59,392 nucleotides of DNA. Source: an uncultured Porphyromonadaceae bacterium. Its GTDB lineage: Bacteria; Bacteroidota; Bacteroidia; Bacteroidales; Muribaculaceae. The notes below the pieces were generated by a model that did not search any database, had not been told where the DNA came from, and worked only from the letters and a program-made list of their open reading frames with translations. The position numbers were made by a program, and so were the translations under genes. The stretch's first letter is position 1; every line of letters starts with the position of its first letter. The DNA is taken from contig UQKE01000009.1 in assembly GCA_900541555.1 (NCBI GenBank), positions 1 to 59,392 of the forward strand. Direction: 5' to 3'. Below, piece by piece: positions 16,751-24,550 of this stretch.

Positions 16751-17485
16751 ATGGGAAGAGCTTTTGAATATCGCAAAGCGAGAAAATTGAAACGTTGGGG
16801 CAACATGTCCCGAACATTCACAAAAATCGGTAAGGAAATCACAATCGCTGTGAAAGCGGCAGGCCCTGATCCGGCCGGTAATTCTCGCTTGCGCATGTTG
16901 TTGCAAAATGCGAAAGCGGCAAATATGCCGAAAGACACAGTGGAACGCGCCATAAAGAAAGCTACCGACAAAGATGCAAGCGACTATAAGGAAATCGTTT
17001 ACGAAGGATACGGGCCTTATGGCATTGCGATTGTCGTAGAGACGGCCACCGACAATAATACGCGCACAGTGGCCAACGTGCGCAGCTATTTTAACAAATA
17101 TGGCGGTTCGCTTGGCACATCGGGCAGCTTGTCGTTTTTGTTCGAACATAAATGTGTTTTTAAAATTGCTCCGAAAGAAGGCGTGTCGTTGGACGACCTC
17201 GAATTGGAATTGATCGATTATGGCGTGGACGAAGTCGACAATGAAGGCGATTCGATTGTGATTTACGGCGCATTCGATTCGTTTGCGAATATCCAGAAAT
17301 ATTTGGAGGACAATGGCTTTGAAATCCAAAGCGCGGAGTTTGAACGCATACCGACAGACTATAAGGACGTTACTCCTGAACAACGTGCGCAAATCGAAAA
17401 ATTGCTTGAAAAATTCGATGACGACGACGATGTACAGAACGTGTTCCACAATATGAAAGAGGACGATTCCGAAGAAGAGGAATAA
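16751..17485 (+). CDS. yebC: YebC/PmpR family protein (TACO1 family)
   Basis: A 244-residue protein with the family N-terminus MGRAFEYRKARKLKRWGNMS, then KIGKEITIAVKAAGPDPAGN, and the core YEGYGPYGIAIVVETATDNN. Family members bind DNA as transcription regulators, and recent work on relatives links them to translation of difficult peptide sequences such as polyproline. The C-terminus is very acidic (residues 225-244). It is probably cotranscribed with pheT and is ended by a strong terminator. Confidence 0.95.
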   Translation: MGRAFEYRKARKLKRWGNMSRTFTKIGKEITIAVKAAGPDPAGNSRLRMLLQNAKAANMPKDTVERAIKKATDKDASDYKEIVYEGYGPYGIAIVVETATDNNTRTVANVRSYFNKYGGSLGTSGSLSFLFEHKCVFKIAPKEGVSLDDLELELIDYGVDEVDNEGDSIVIYGAFDSFANIQKYLEDNGFEIQSAEFERIPTDYKDVTPEQRAQIEKLLEKFDDDDDVQNVFHNMKEDDSEEEE

Positions 17486-17509
17486 TTTTTTGCATCTTGA
17501 CATAAAAAT

Positions 17510-17553
17510 ATGCGCCGCTGCCCCAACTACGGAGAGCGGCGCATGTGTTTTTT
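17510..17553 (+). terminator. Rho-independent terminator after yebC
   Basis: A perfect 10-bp stem ATGCGCCGCT/AGCGGCGCAT (17510-17519 with 17535-17544) is followed by GTGTTTTTT. It isolates pheT-yebC from the arginine operon. Confidence 0.88.
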
Positions 17554-17562
17554 AGGATAAAT

Positions 17563-17712
17563 AAGGCAAGCTGCGCTTCGGGAAAACAAAATCAAGCAAA
17601 CTTGATTGTTTTCCGCTTGGCTTGCAACCTTTGAATAAGGTAAGCTGCGCTTCGGGAAAACAAAATCAAGTAAAACTTGATTGTTTTCCGCTCAGCTTGC
17701 ATTACCTTTGCA
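17563..17712 (+). repeat. Two tandem promoter-bearing palindromic repeats before argR
   Basis: Two units of about 74-76 bp start at 17563 and 17637. Each begins AAGG(C/T)AAGCTGCGCTTCGG, contains a hairpin (GGAAAACAAAATCAAG ... CTTGATTGTTTTCC) and ends in a -7-like box: AACCTTTG in unit 1 (degenerate), TACCTTTG in unit 2 (good). The layout matches the units at 40322, 54328, 57725 and 59308, although the inner palindrome sequence differs. The gene-proximal box is 27 bp before argR. Confidence 0.8.
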
Positions 17713-17724
17713 TAAAAATTCAAA
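17703..17724 (+). promoter_or_regulatory. argR promoter -7 box overlapped by an ARG-box-like site
   Basis: The -7 box TACCTTTG (17703-17710) overlaps TGCATAAAAATTCA (17709-17722), which differs at one position from the ArgR operator core TGAATwwwwATTCA. Binding of arginine-loaded ArgR here would block the promoter, giving classic autorepression of the whole arg operon. Confidence 0.65.
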
Positions 17725-17736
17725 ATAGCGAAAGAA

Positions 17737-18243
17737 ATGAAGATTAAAAACAAGGATCGGAGACTTCGCGCGATTTGCGAAATAATTCGCACGCAGCGCA
17801 TTCGATGCCAAAGCGAGCTGATGACGGCTTTGGGCAAAATGGGCATATCTGTGACGCAAGCCACGTTGTCTCGCGATTTGAAAACTTTGCGCATGACGAA
17901 GATAGCTACCGAGACTGGCGACTACATTTATATCATTCCGAATAGCAACGAAGTGAGAGATTCTATTCTGAATGCCGATCGGGGACCGTCAAATCCGAAC
18001 AATGCCATCGGATTCGTGTCGCTTAGCTTTTCGGGCAACATAGCTGTTTTGAAAACAAGAAATGGCTATGCAAGCGGATTGGCATACGATATCGACATGA
18101 GCCGGCGTCCCGAAATATTAGGGACGATTGCCGGCGCCGACACAATTATAATTGTCCTGAAAGAAGGCGTTTCCCATGCAGATGCTGAAAACGCGTTGCG
18201 GAGATTCATTCCGGCGGACAGCGAACCGACTTTGACTATTTAA
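17737..18243 (+). CDS. argR: Arginine repressor
   Basis: A 168-residue ArgR. The N-terminal winged helix (residues 1-75) has RLRAICEIIRTQRIRCQSEL and the recognition region VTQATLSRDLKTLRMTK with the family Ser-Arg-Asp. The C-terminal hexamerisation and arginine-binding domain (about 95-165) ends with GTIAGADTIIIVLKEGVSHA. It is the first gene of the arginine operon, behind a repeat-borne promoter that overlaps an ARG-box-like sequence. It is slightly longer than the usual 150-156 residues. Confidence 0.95.
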   Translation: MKIKNKDRRLRAICEIIRTQRIRCQSELMTALGKMGISVTQATLSRDLKTLRMTKIATETGDYIYIIPNSNEVRDSILNADRGPSNPNNAIGFVSLSFSGNIAVLKTRNGYASGLAYDIDMSRRPEILGTIAGADTIIIVLKEGVSHADAENALRRFIPADSEPTLTI

Positions 18244-18260
18244 GATTTTGAAAGAAAAAA

Positions 18261-18830
18261 ATGATCGACGTTGATGATATAGAAATACAAGTGGCGGGAG
18301 AGGAGCATGTGCAATATGTAGATGAGATTCTCGACACGATTGCGCGGGCGGCAAAAGTGCGCGGCACGGGCATTGCCAAACGCTCTCCCGAATACGTGAA
18401 GCAAAAAATGATAGAACACAAGGCTGTCGTGGCGCTTTATCATGGCAATTTCGCCGGATTTAGCTACATAGAAAGCTGGAGCAATAAAATGTTTGTGGCC
18501 AATTCCGGTCTGATTGTTTCCGATGCGTTCAGGGGCATCGGATTGGCAAAGCGCATAAAAAAACGCATTTTCGAGCTTTCTCGGGAACGCTTCCCTCATG
18601 CTAAGATTTTTAGCCTCACGACCGGCGCGGCAGTAATGAAGATGAACAACGAGCTGGGCTACCGCCCTGTCACATTCTCGCAACTGACCGACGACGAGGC
18701 CTTTTGGAAAGGATGCGAAAGTTGCGTCAATTTCGACATTTTGCAACGCAACGGACGTAGCATGTGCTTGTGCACCGGAATGCTTTACGATCCGGAAGAA
18801 CATAAAGACAATCAAAGCAAAAACGAATAG
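18261..18830 (+). CDS. GNAT N-acyltransferase of the arginine operon
   Basis: A 189-residue GNAT-fold protein. Acyl-CoA-binding motif A is seen as LIVSDAFRGIGLAKRIKKRI (about residues 83-102), with earlier strands VALYHGNFAGFSYIE. It lies between argR and argG with 17- and 22-bp gaps, so it belongs to arginine synthesis. The gene at this position in Bacteroides has been proposed to acylate glutamate, the first step, which otherwise has no argA/argJ here. Bacteroides uses succinylated intermediates, so succinyl-CoA may be the donor. The substrate is inferred from context and not proven by sequence. Confidence 0.82.
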   Translation: MIDVDDIEIQVAGEEHVQYVDEILDTIARAAKVRGTGIAKRSPEYVKQKMIEHKAVVALYHGNFAGFSYIESWSNKMFVANSGLIVSDAFRGIGLAKRIKKRIFELSRERFPHAKIFSLTTGAAVMKMNNELGYRPVTFSQLTDDEAFWKGCESCVNFDILQRNGRSMCLCTGMLYDPEEHKDNQSKNE

Positions 18831-18852
18831 AAAAAAATAAAGCGAAAACGAT

Positions 18853-20064
18853 ATGGAGAAGAAAAAGAAAGTAGTCGTGGCATATAGTGGCGGTCTTGAC
18901 ACGTCGTACACTGTCATGTATCTCGCGAAAGAGAAAGGCTACGAGGTATATGCCGCTTGCGCCAATACCGGCGGATTCAGCGCAGAACAACTGAAAGCCA
19001 ACGAAGAAAATGCTTATCGTCTGGGCGCGACAAAATATGTGACGCTCGACGTGACTCGCGAATATTATGCGAAAAGCTTGAAATATATGATTTTTGGCAA
19101 TGTGTTGCGCAACGGCACATATCCTATTTCTGTCAGCTCCGAACGGATATTCCAAGCGTTGGCAATCGCTCGCTATGCCAACGAAATAGGAGCAGATGCC
19201 ATCGCCCACGGTTCGACCGGTGCGGGGAACGACCAAGTGCGTTTCGACATGACTTTTTTAGTCATGGCTCCCGACATGGAAATTATCACGCTCACGCGCG
19301 ACCGTGCTTTGTCGCGCGACGAAGAAATCGAATATCTGCGTTCGAACGGGTTCACGGCCGACTTTGCAAAAATGAAATATTCCTACAATGTGGGCATTTG
19401 GGGCACGTCGATATGCGGGGGAGAGATTCTCGATTCCAAGCAAGGCTTGCCTGAAAGCGCATATTTGAAGCAGGTTGAAAAAACGGGCAAAGAAGAGCTT
19501 CGGATTGAATTCAAGCAAGGAGAGATAGCAGCTGTCAACGGCGAGCCGTTTGACGACAAGATACAGGCAATCCGCCGGATTGAAGAAATTGCCGCTCCTT
19601 ATGGCATCGGGCGCGACATGCATGTGGGCGACACCATTGTCGGCATCAAAGGCCGTGTCGGTTTTGAGGCTGCCGCTCCGATGGTGATCATTGCCGCTCA
19701 CAAATTCCTCGAAAAGTACACATTGAGCAAATGGCAACAATATTGGAAAGACCAAGTGGCAAATTGGTATGGCATGTTTTTGCATGAAAGCCAATATTTG
19801 GAGCCGGTCATGCGCGACATCGAAGCGATGCTCGAATCGTCGCAGCGCCATGTGAACGGAACGGTGATTATGGAATTGCGGCCGTTGTCGTTCTTCACGG
19901 TGGGTGTCGATTCGCCCGACGATTTGGTGAAAACGAAGTTTGGCGAATATGGCGAAATGCAAAAGGGCTGGACTGCCGACGACGCGAAAGGCTTCATCAA
20001 AGTGCTTTCCACGCCGTTGCGCGTGTATTATGCAAACCATAAAGAAGAATCAAAAGATATTTGA
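18853..20064 (+). CDS. argG: Argininosuccinate synthase
   Basis: A 403-residue enzyme that joins citrulline and aspartate using ATP. The PP-loop VVVAYSGGLDTSYTVMYLAK sits at residues 7-26. It also has ERIFQALAIARYANEIGADA and AHGSTGAGNDQVRFDMTF. The sequence is complete and typical of Bacteroidales. It is third in the arg operon; the next start codon follows the stop after one base. Confidence 0.97.
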   Translation: MEKKKKVVVAYSGGLDTSYTVMYLAKEKGYEVYAACANTGGFSAEQLKANEENAYRLGATKYVTLDVTREYYAKSLKYMIFGNVLRNGTYPISVSSERIFQALAIARYANEIGADAIAHGSTGAGNDQVRFDMTFLVMAPDMEIITLTRDRALSRDEEIEYLRSNGFTADFAKMKYSYNVGIWGTSICGGEILDSKQGLPESAYLKQVEKTGKEELRIEFKQGEIAAVNGEPFDDKIQAIRRIEEIAAPYGIGRDMHVGDTIVGIKGRVGFEAAAPMVIIAAHKFLEKYTLSKWQQYWKDQVANWYGMFLHESQYLEPVMRDIEAMLESSQRHVNGTVIMELRPLSFFTVGVDSPDDLVKTKFGEYGEMQKGWTADDAKGFIKVLSTPLRVYYANHKEESKDI

Positions 20065-20065
20065 T

Positions 20066-20263
20066 ATGGGAGAGCAAAAGAAACTTGTACGACCGATAGA
20101 AGGAGGCAAGGTTGGTGGAGTATGTGCCGCATTTGCAAATTATTTTGACATCGATGTCACATTGGTACGTGTGGTTTGTGCTTTGGGAATCTTACTTACG
20201 TGCTTGACGGGGATTCTTGCGTATATTATAATGATGATAGTTATACCAAAAGCAGAAAATTAA
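20066..20263 (+). CDS. PspC domain small membrane protein
   Basis: A 65-residue protein consisting of one PspC domain: KLVRPIEGGKVGGVCAAFAN, then YFDIDVTLVRVVCALGIL and a hydrophobic helix TGILAYIIMMIVIP. PspC proteins are envelope-stress membrane proteins. It is wedged between argG (1-bp gap) and argC (no gap), which implies tight translational coupling to arginine enzymes. The ATG at 20066 is chosen because a longer in-frame opening lies wholly within argG. Confidence 0.9.
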   Translation: MGEQKKLVRPIEGGKVGGVCAAFANYFDIDVTLVRVVCALGILLTCLTGILAYIIMMIVIPKAEN

Positions 20264-21238
20264 ATGATAAAAGTTGGAATTATAGGCGGAGCCGGATACA
20301 CGGCGGGGGAATTGATTCGATTGCTGCTCAATCATCCCGACGTGGAGTTGAAATGGGTGCATAGCACGAGCAATGCGGGCAATCCTGTGAGCGGCGTGCA
20401 TCAAGGCCTTGTCGGCGAAACGGCGCTTTATTTCACAAACGAGACGCCGTTGGATGCTGTCGATGTCATATTTCTTTGCACTCCTCATGGCGAGTCGAGG
20501 AAATTCCTTGAACTCCATAAGGACAATATTCCGGACGACTTGCGCATTATTGATCTTTCGCAAGACTTCCGAATCGCCGACGATACGCACGATTTTATTT
20601 ACGGCTTGCCGGAATTGAATCGTAAATATATTATCCGAGAGAAACATGTGGCCAATCCCGGATGTTTTGCCACAGCCATTCAATTGGCATTGCTTCCGTT
20701 GGCGCGCAACTTGCTTCTCAACAGCGACATTCATGTCAATGCCATTACGGGCAGCACGGGCGCCGGCGTCAAGCCGTCGGCAACGTCGCATTATTCATGG
20801 CGCAACGACAATGTTTCGATTTATAAGCCATTCACCCACCAGCATTTGGCAGAAATCTATCAAACGCTTCATGGCATGCAGGCAAGTTTCAACAGTAAAG
20901 TGAATTTTATTCCGGTGCGCGGATGTTTCTCGCGCGGCATTTTTGCCACGCTCTACATGGACTGCCCCGTGGAATTGTCGGAAATAAAGAAACTCTACAA
21001 TGAATACTACGACGATCACAATTTCACGTTTGTCAGCGACCGCATGCCGGATTTGAAAGATGTGGTGAACACAAACAAATGTCTTTTGTATTTGACAAAA
21101 GAAGATGGCAAATTGCTGATTGTTTCGGTTATTGACAATCTGTTGAAAGGCGCATCGGGCCAGGCCGTGCACAACATGAACCTGCTGTTCGGGCTTCATG
21201 AGCGGGTAGGCTTGCAGCTGAAAGCATCGGCATTTTAA
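20264..21238 (+). CDS. argC: N-acetyl/N-succinyl-gamma-glutamyl-phosphate reductase
   Basis: A 324-residue NADPH-dependent reductase, third step of arginine synthesis. The Rossmann start is KVGIIGGAGYTAGELIRLLL. The catalytic Cys lies in HVANPGCFATAIQLALLPL (about residue 135). GSTGAGVKPSATSHYSWRND and the C-terminal NLLKGASGQAVHNMNLLFG are intact. Its ATG directly follows the PspC stop. In Bacteroides relatives the acyl group is succinyl; this cannot be told from the sequence alone. Confidence 0.96.
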   Translation: MIKVGIIGGAGYTAGELIRLLLNHPDVELKWVHSTSNAGNPVSGVHQGLVGETALYFTNETPLDAVDVIFLCTPHGESRKFLELHKDNIPDDLRIIDLSQDFRIADDTHDFIYGLPELNRKYIIREKHVANPGCFATAIQLALLPLARNLLLNSDIHVNAITGSTGAGVKPSATSHYSWRNDNVSIYKPFTHQHLAEIYQTLHGMQASFNSKVNFIPVRGCFSRGIFATLYMDCPVELSEIKKLYNEYYDDHNFTFVSDRMPDLKDVVNTNKCLLYLTKEDGKLLIVSVIDNLLKGASGQAVHNMNLLFGLHERVGLQLKASAF

Positions 21239-21258
21239 ACAAACACAATCGGAAAATT

Positions 21259-22380
21259 ATGAATTTATTTGATGTATATCCGCTGTTCGACGTGGAGATC
21301 GTAAAAGGCAAAGATTGTTTTGTCTATGATGAAAAGGGGGTTGAATATCTCGACCTTTACGGCGGCCATGCCGTTATTTCGGTGGGCCACAGCCATCCGC
21401 ATTATGTGGCGGCAATCGAGCGTCAGGCGGAAAATTTGGTATTCTATTCCAATTCTGTCCGCAATTCGTTGCAAAAACGGCTTGCGGAAAAGTTGGGAAA
21501 AGCCTGCGGCTATGACGATTATAGCTTGTTTCTTGTCAATTCGGGAGCAGAGGCCAACGAAAACGCATTGAAATTGGCATCGTTTCATACGGGGAAGTCG
21601 CGTATTGTCGCTTTCAAAAAGGCTTTCCACGGGCGCACGTCGCTTGCTGTGGAAGCAACCGACAATCCCAAGATAACGGCACCCGTCAATGCAGCGGGGC
21701 ATGTGACTTTCGTTCCCTTTGGAGATGCCGAGGCGGCCGAGCGCGAATTGGCGAAGGGCGATGTGGCTGCTGTCATTGCGGAAGGCATACAGGGCGTGGG
21801 TGGCATTCATGTGCCGTCCGATGATTTTTGGAAAAAACTTCGCGAGGCTTGCGATCGCCATGGCGTAGTCTTGATTGCCGACGAAATTCAGTCGGGCTAC
21901 GGGCGCAGCGGGCGTTTCTTCGCGCATCAGCATAGCGGCGTTCGCGTCGATATTGTTACAGTGGCCAAGGGCATTGCAAACGGATTCCCGATGGGCGGTG
22001 TCATTATCGGACCGCAATTCAAGCCGTCGTATGGCATGTTGGGGACTACTTTTGGCGGCAATCACCTTGCATGTGCAGCTGCCATTTCTGTACTTGAAAT
22101 ATTCGAGAGCCAAAAGTTGGTGGAAAATGCAGCCAAAGTGGGCGATTATCTTTCCGAACGTTTGCGGGCGATTCCGGAAATCGAGGAGGTGCGTGGCAAA
22201 GGATTGATGATAGGGTTGGAGTTTAAGCAACCTGTCAAAGAGTTGCGTTCCCGCTTGCTGTTTGAACAGCATGTGTTTACGGGCGCGTCGGGGACGAATG
22301 TAATCCGCTTGTTGCCGCCGTTGACGTTGACATGCGAGCTTGCCGATGAATTCCTGCGCCGTTTAAAATCGTTACTTTAA
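21259..22380 (+). CDS. argD: Acetylornithine/succinylornithine aminotransferase
   Basis: A 373-residue class III PLP aminotransferase. NSGAEANENALKLASFHTGK binds the cofactor phosphate; IADEIQSGYGRSGRFFAHQ holds the Asp contacting the pyridine ring; the Schiff-base Lys is in TVAKGIANGFPMGG (about residue 239). It makes N-acylornithine in arginine synthesis. It is 20 bp downstream of argC and 13 bp upstream of ssb. No argB or argF occurs in the window; argH is 11 kb away. Confidence 0.96.
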   Translation: MNLFDVYPLFDVEIVKGKDCFVYDEKGVEYLDLYGGHAVISVGHSHPHYVAAIERQAENLVFYSNSVRNSLQKRLAEKLGKACGYDDYSLFLVNSGAEANENALKLASFHTGKSRIVAFKKAFHGRTSLAVEATDNPKITAPVNAAGHVTFVPFGDAEAAERELAKGDVAAVIAEGIQGVGGIHVPSDDFWKKLREACDRHGVVLIADEIQSGYGRSGRFFAHQHSGVRVDIVTVAKGIANGFPMGGVIIGPQFKPSYGMLGTTFGGNHLACAAAISVLEIFESQKLVENAAKVGDYLSERLRAIPEIEEVRGKGLMIGLEFKQPVKELRSRLLFEQHVFTGASGTNVIRLLPPLTLTCELADEFLRRLKSLL

Positions 22381-22393
22381 AAATATCAACGCA

Positions 22394-22750
22394 ATGTCTG
22401 TCAATAAAGTCATATTGCTTGGCAATGCAGGGAAAGATCCTGTCGTTCGCTATTCTTCCGATGGACGGCCGATGGCCTCTTTTACGCTTGCAACCTCCGA
22501 ACGTGCCTTTACCACCGTGGCGGGTGTAGCCGTTCCGGAAAAGACGGAGTGGCACAATATCGTCATGTGGGGGAAGAATGCGGAATTTGCAGAAAAGTAC
22601 ATACGGAAAGGATCGCGCTTGTATATTGAAGGGAAAATCCGCACGCGGGTGTGGGAGGATCGGAATGCCATCAAACGCAACGTCACGGAAATTTATGTCG
22701 AAACGTTTGAATTGTTAGGGCAAAGCAGCCGTTCCGGTTCTCAGGAATGA
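22394..22750 (+). CDS. ssb: Single-stranded DNA-binding protein
   Basis: A 118-residue SSB with an OB fold: NKVILLGNAGKDPVVRYSSD at the N-terminus, EWHNIVMWGKNAEFAEKYI, and KGSRLYIEGKIRTRVWED. It ends in a very short tail (SSRSGSQE) and lacks the acidic DDDIPF-type tip that recruits repair partners. That suggests a secondary or divergent SSB, although short forms occur in Bacteroidales. It is the last gene before a strong terminator, so it appears cotranscribed with arginine genes. Confidence 0.93.
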   Translation: MSVNKVILLGNAGKDPVVRYSSDGRPMASFTLATSERAFTTVAGVAVPEKTEWHNIVMWGKNAEFAEKYIRKGSRLYIEGKIRTRVWEDRNAIKRNVTEIYVETFELLGQSSRSGSQE

Positions 22751-22782
22751 CGGATGCATTTGTGTGCAAATGCTTAAAAAGC

Positions 22783-22817
22783 AAGAAGGTGAGTTTTTTC
22801 GACTCACCTTCTTTTTT
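22783..22817 (+). terminator. Rho-independent terminator of the arg-ssb operon
   Basis: A perfect 12-bp stem AAGAAGGTGAGT/ACTCACCTTCTT (22783-22794 with 22802-22813) is followed by six T residues. Confidence 0.95.
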
Positions 22818-23005
22818 GTGGCTGCATGAGGAAATGTCTATGGTTGAGAGTTGAGAGGACTGTGAAATTGGCAAACACGCTGTGAACTCTGTGAGAGCGC
22901 GGCTGGAATGGAGCAAAGTCTCCCTCTGTTTGGATAAGGCGTGTTCCTATGGGCATGCGGTAGTGCGTGCAAATATAGAATTGAATTGCAGGATTGGGCA
23001 GCGTA

Positions 23006-23200
23006 GCAATGTCCTCCTCTGCCGCGCGTAAAGCGCGGATAGGGGAGGTGCCGTAGGCGGAGGGGTTCTGTAAGAATCAACTTTGCCGCTTTGCCAAGTT
23101 CGTAGAAAAGCCGCTTTTGCGGCTGACGGTCAACCCCTTCGGCTCGCAAGCTCGCCACTTCCCCTATATCGCGCTGACGCGCGACACAGGGGAAGACATT
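23006..23200. repeat. MITE-like non-coding element, copy B
   Basis: This 195-bp element begins GCAATGTCCTCCTCTGCC and ends in GGGGAAGACATT, related ends in inverted orientation. Its blocks (CCGCGCGTAAAGCGCGG; GGGGAGGTGCCGTAGGCGG; AGCCGCTTTTGCGGCT; AACCCCTTCGGCTCGCAAGC) occur in the same order as in the reverse complement of copy A at 299-541. Copy A has about 50 bp of extra low-complexity core. Confidence 0.72.
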
Positions 23201-23304
23201 CGCCGGTAGCGGTCTGTGGTTTAGGGTTGAGAGTTGATGGTTATGTTGTATTTTTATTTAAAATATGACAAAATAATAAGTTAAGAATGGACTATTTTAT
23301 GAGT

Positions 23305-23325
23305 TTATCTCATAGTATGAGATAA
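23305..23325. promoter_or_regulatory. Perfect palindrome of unknown role
   Basis: TTATCTCAT-AGT-ATGAGATAA is a 9-bp perfect inverted repeat with a 3-nt centre in AT-rich intergenic DNA. It has the size of a regulator operator, but no gene start is adjacent. Confidence 0.4.
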
Positions 23326-23580
23326 TGGCTTGGTAGCGGTCGCAAATTCTGTGATATGCGGTTCTTTTCTGTCAAACAACTCTTTTATGCAAAGAAAATA
23401 TGATTTTCATAGAAAAAGATAAGATATACCTTTTTTAATTTTCTGTGCGCACTATTAAAAGGCTAATATTCTTACCATAATGCTTGAGAATATAAAAGAT
23501 CCAATGAGAAATAGTCATTTCTCTCATTAGCCCTTTTATGTGATATGTTTTGTATCTTGTCCTTCAAAAAATCATTGATT

Positions 23581-23844
23581 TTACAAATACCAACTATTTA
23601 AAATTCTTTGGATTAATGCATTGGCATACTCTTTGGCTTCTTCTTGTGTTACTTCATCGCGTTCATCATATCCCCAATCATTAACGAATTCTGCTCCTAC
23701 GACAAATGAAGCATCTTCTTCCTTAAAAGATTTCGCCCATTTCTTAAACTCATCAAAATCTTCTGCTTGCATTCCATGCATATTATCTGTGATATACCTT
23801 ACTAGCCAATGTTCAAGCTCGCTTTTAATTTTTATATTTGCCAT
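23581..23844 (-). CDS. Small acidic protein of unknown function
   Basis: An 87-residue soluble protein, not recognised. It is rich in acidic and aromatic residues (SELEHWLVRYITDNMHGMQ, DFDEFKKWAKSFKEEDASF, NDWGYDERDEVTQEEAKEYA), predicted mostly helical, with no signal peptide. It lies 49 bp downstream of the secreted repeat-protein gene on the same strand, in the same AT-rich DNA. The two form a likely two-gene cassette acquired by transfer. Confidence 0.6.
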   Translation of the reverse strand: MANIKIKSELEHWLVRYITDNMHGMQAEDFDEFKKWAKSFKEEDASFVVGAEFVNDWGYDERDEVTQEEAKEYANALIQRILNSWYL

Positions 23845-23893
23845 TTGTAGTTATTATTGTGTTTGATATAATAATCTAAATTATAAAGACGGT

Positions 23894-24550
23894 TTACCGA
23901 AAGCGTTCAATCCACCTATAGTCATCCCCTTTTGTACTCCATTGAAATTTCCACATATCACCTGTAGCATCGTTTATTAGATAGTATTGGTACATACTGG
24001 TCAAAGGTTGTATAGAAAAAATGCTTCTATTCTCCGATTCTGCTAATTTTGAAGGATTAATAGGTACGCAAACCAAAGATCCTAAGTCTTCTACGCTATA
24101 TTGGACTTGCCAAATTCTACCGTCATAAGAATCTAACATGATGAAGTTCCACATATTTTGCGTGGCAAACATTTGGAAACGATTAGTCCATTTGGAATCC
24201 ACTGTTGGGAATGCCAACGACCAGCGATTAATAGGATATGCAAACATATAATCTTCACTTTCTACGCTAAACTGTACTTGCCAATTTCTACCAGTATAAG
24301 TATCAAGCATAATAAACGTCCACATATTTTGCGTTTCATACAAACAGAAGCGTCCTGCTTCTTCGGCCAATGGTTCTACTCCACTGCAAATTATCCATGA
24401 TTGTCCATCATCTTGAATTTGTTGCACTTCACCAGTTGCAGTATTTAATCTCAATTGATTATGGTAATTTTTAGTAGAATACATTTTATAAGTCTGACCC
24501 ATCATCAGTGATGGAATCAAAAAAAGAATACTTAAAAGTAATGTTTTCAT
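23894..24550 (-). CDS. Secreted protein of four WQVQ-type repeats
   Basis: A 218-residue protein with a signal peptide (MKTLLLSILFLIPSLMMGQ). The mature part is four repeats of about 50-55 residues. Repeats 2 and 3 are closest: LYETQNMWTFIMLDTYTGRN then WQVQFS, and MFATQNMWNFIMLDSYDGRI then WQVQYS. Repeat 1 is diverged and repeat 4 ends MWKFQWS. The pattern suggests a small beta-propeller-like or beta-prism fold exported to the periplasm or surface; the function is unknown. The gene is AT-rich compared with neighbours and has an unusually long structured leader, both consistent with horizontal acquisition. Confidence 0.75.
   Translation of the reverse strand: MKTLLLSILFLIPSLMMGQTYKMYSTKNYHNQLRLNTATGEVQQIQDDGQSWIICSGVEPLAEEAGRFCLYETQNMWTFIMLDTYTGRNWQVQFSVESEDYMFAYPINRWSLAFPTVDSKWTNRFQMFATQNMWNFIMLDSYDGRIWQVQYSVEDLGSLVCVPINPSKLAESENRSIFSIQPLTSMYQYYLINDATGDMWKFQWSTKGDDYRWIERFR

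Larger units (their letters stand above)
22818..23580. other. Intergenic accessory stretch with repeats
   Basis: No gene is supported. It contains GTTGAGAG low-complexity runs (22840-22860 and 23218-23245), MITE-like copy B (23006-23200), an operator-like palindrome (23305-23325) and a nested hairpin at about 23457-23538 (GGCTAAT ... ATTAGCC around AATGAGAAAT/ATTTCTCTCATT). That hairpin may end transcription of the AT-rich two-gene unit. Base composition drops sharply to AT-rich from about 23250 onward. Confidence 0.7.

Noticed and set aside
15538..16971. 477-codon minus-strand frame opposite pheT
   Set aside because: It is antisense to pheT and yebC; composition is a shadow of their codon use.
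19940..20065. Upstream extension of the PspC-like frame
   Set aside because: It overlaps argG in another frame; the conserved domain starts right after ATG 20066.
22840..23280. Short frames inside MITE-like copy B as a gene
   Set aside because: The frames differ between the copies and are made of palindromic repeat sequence.
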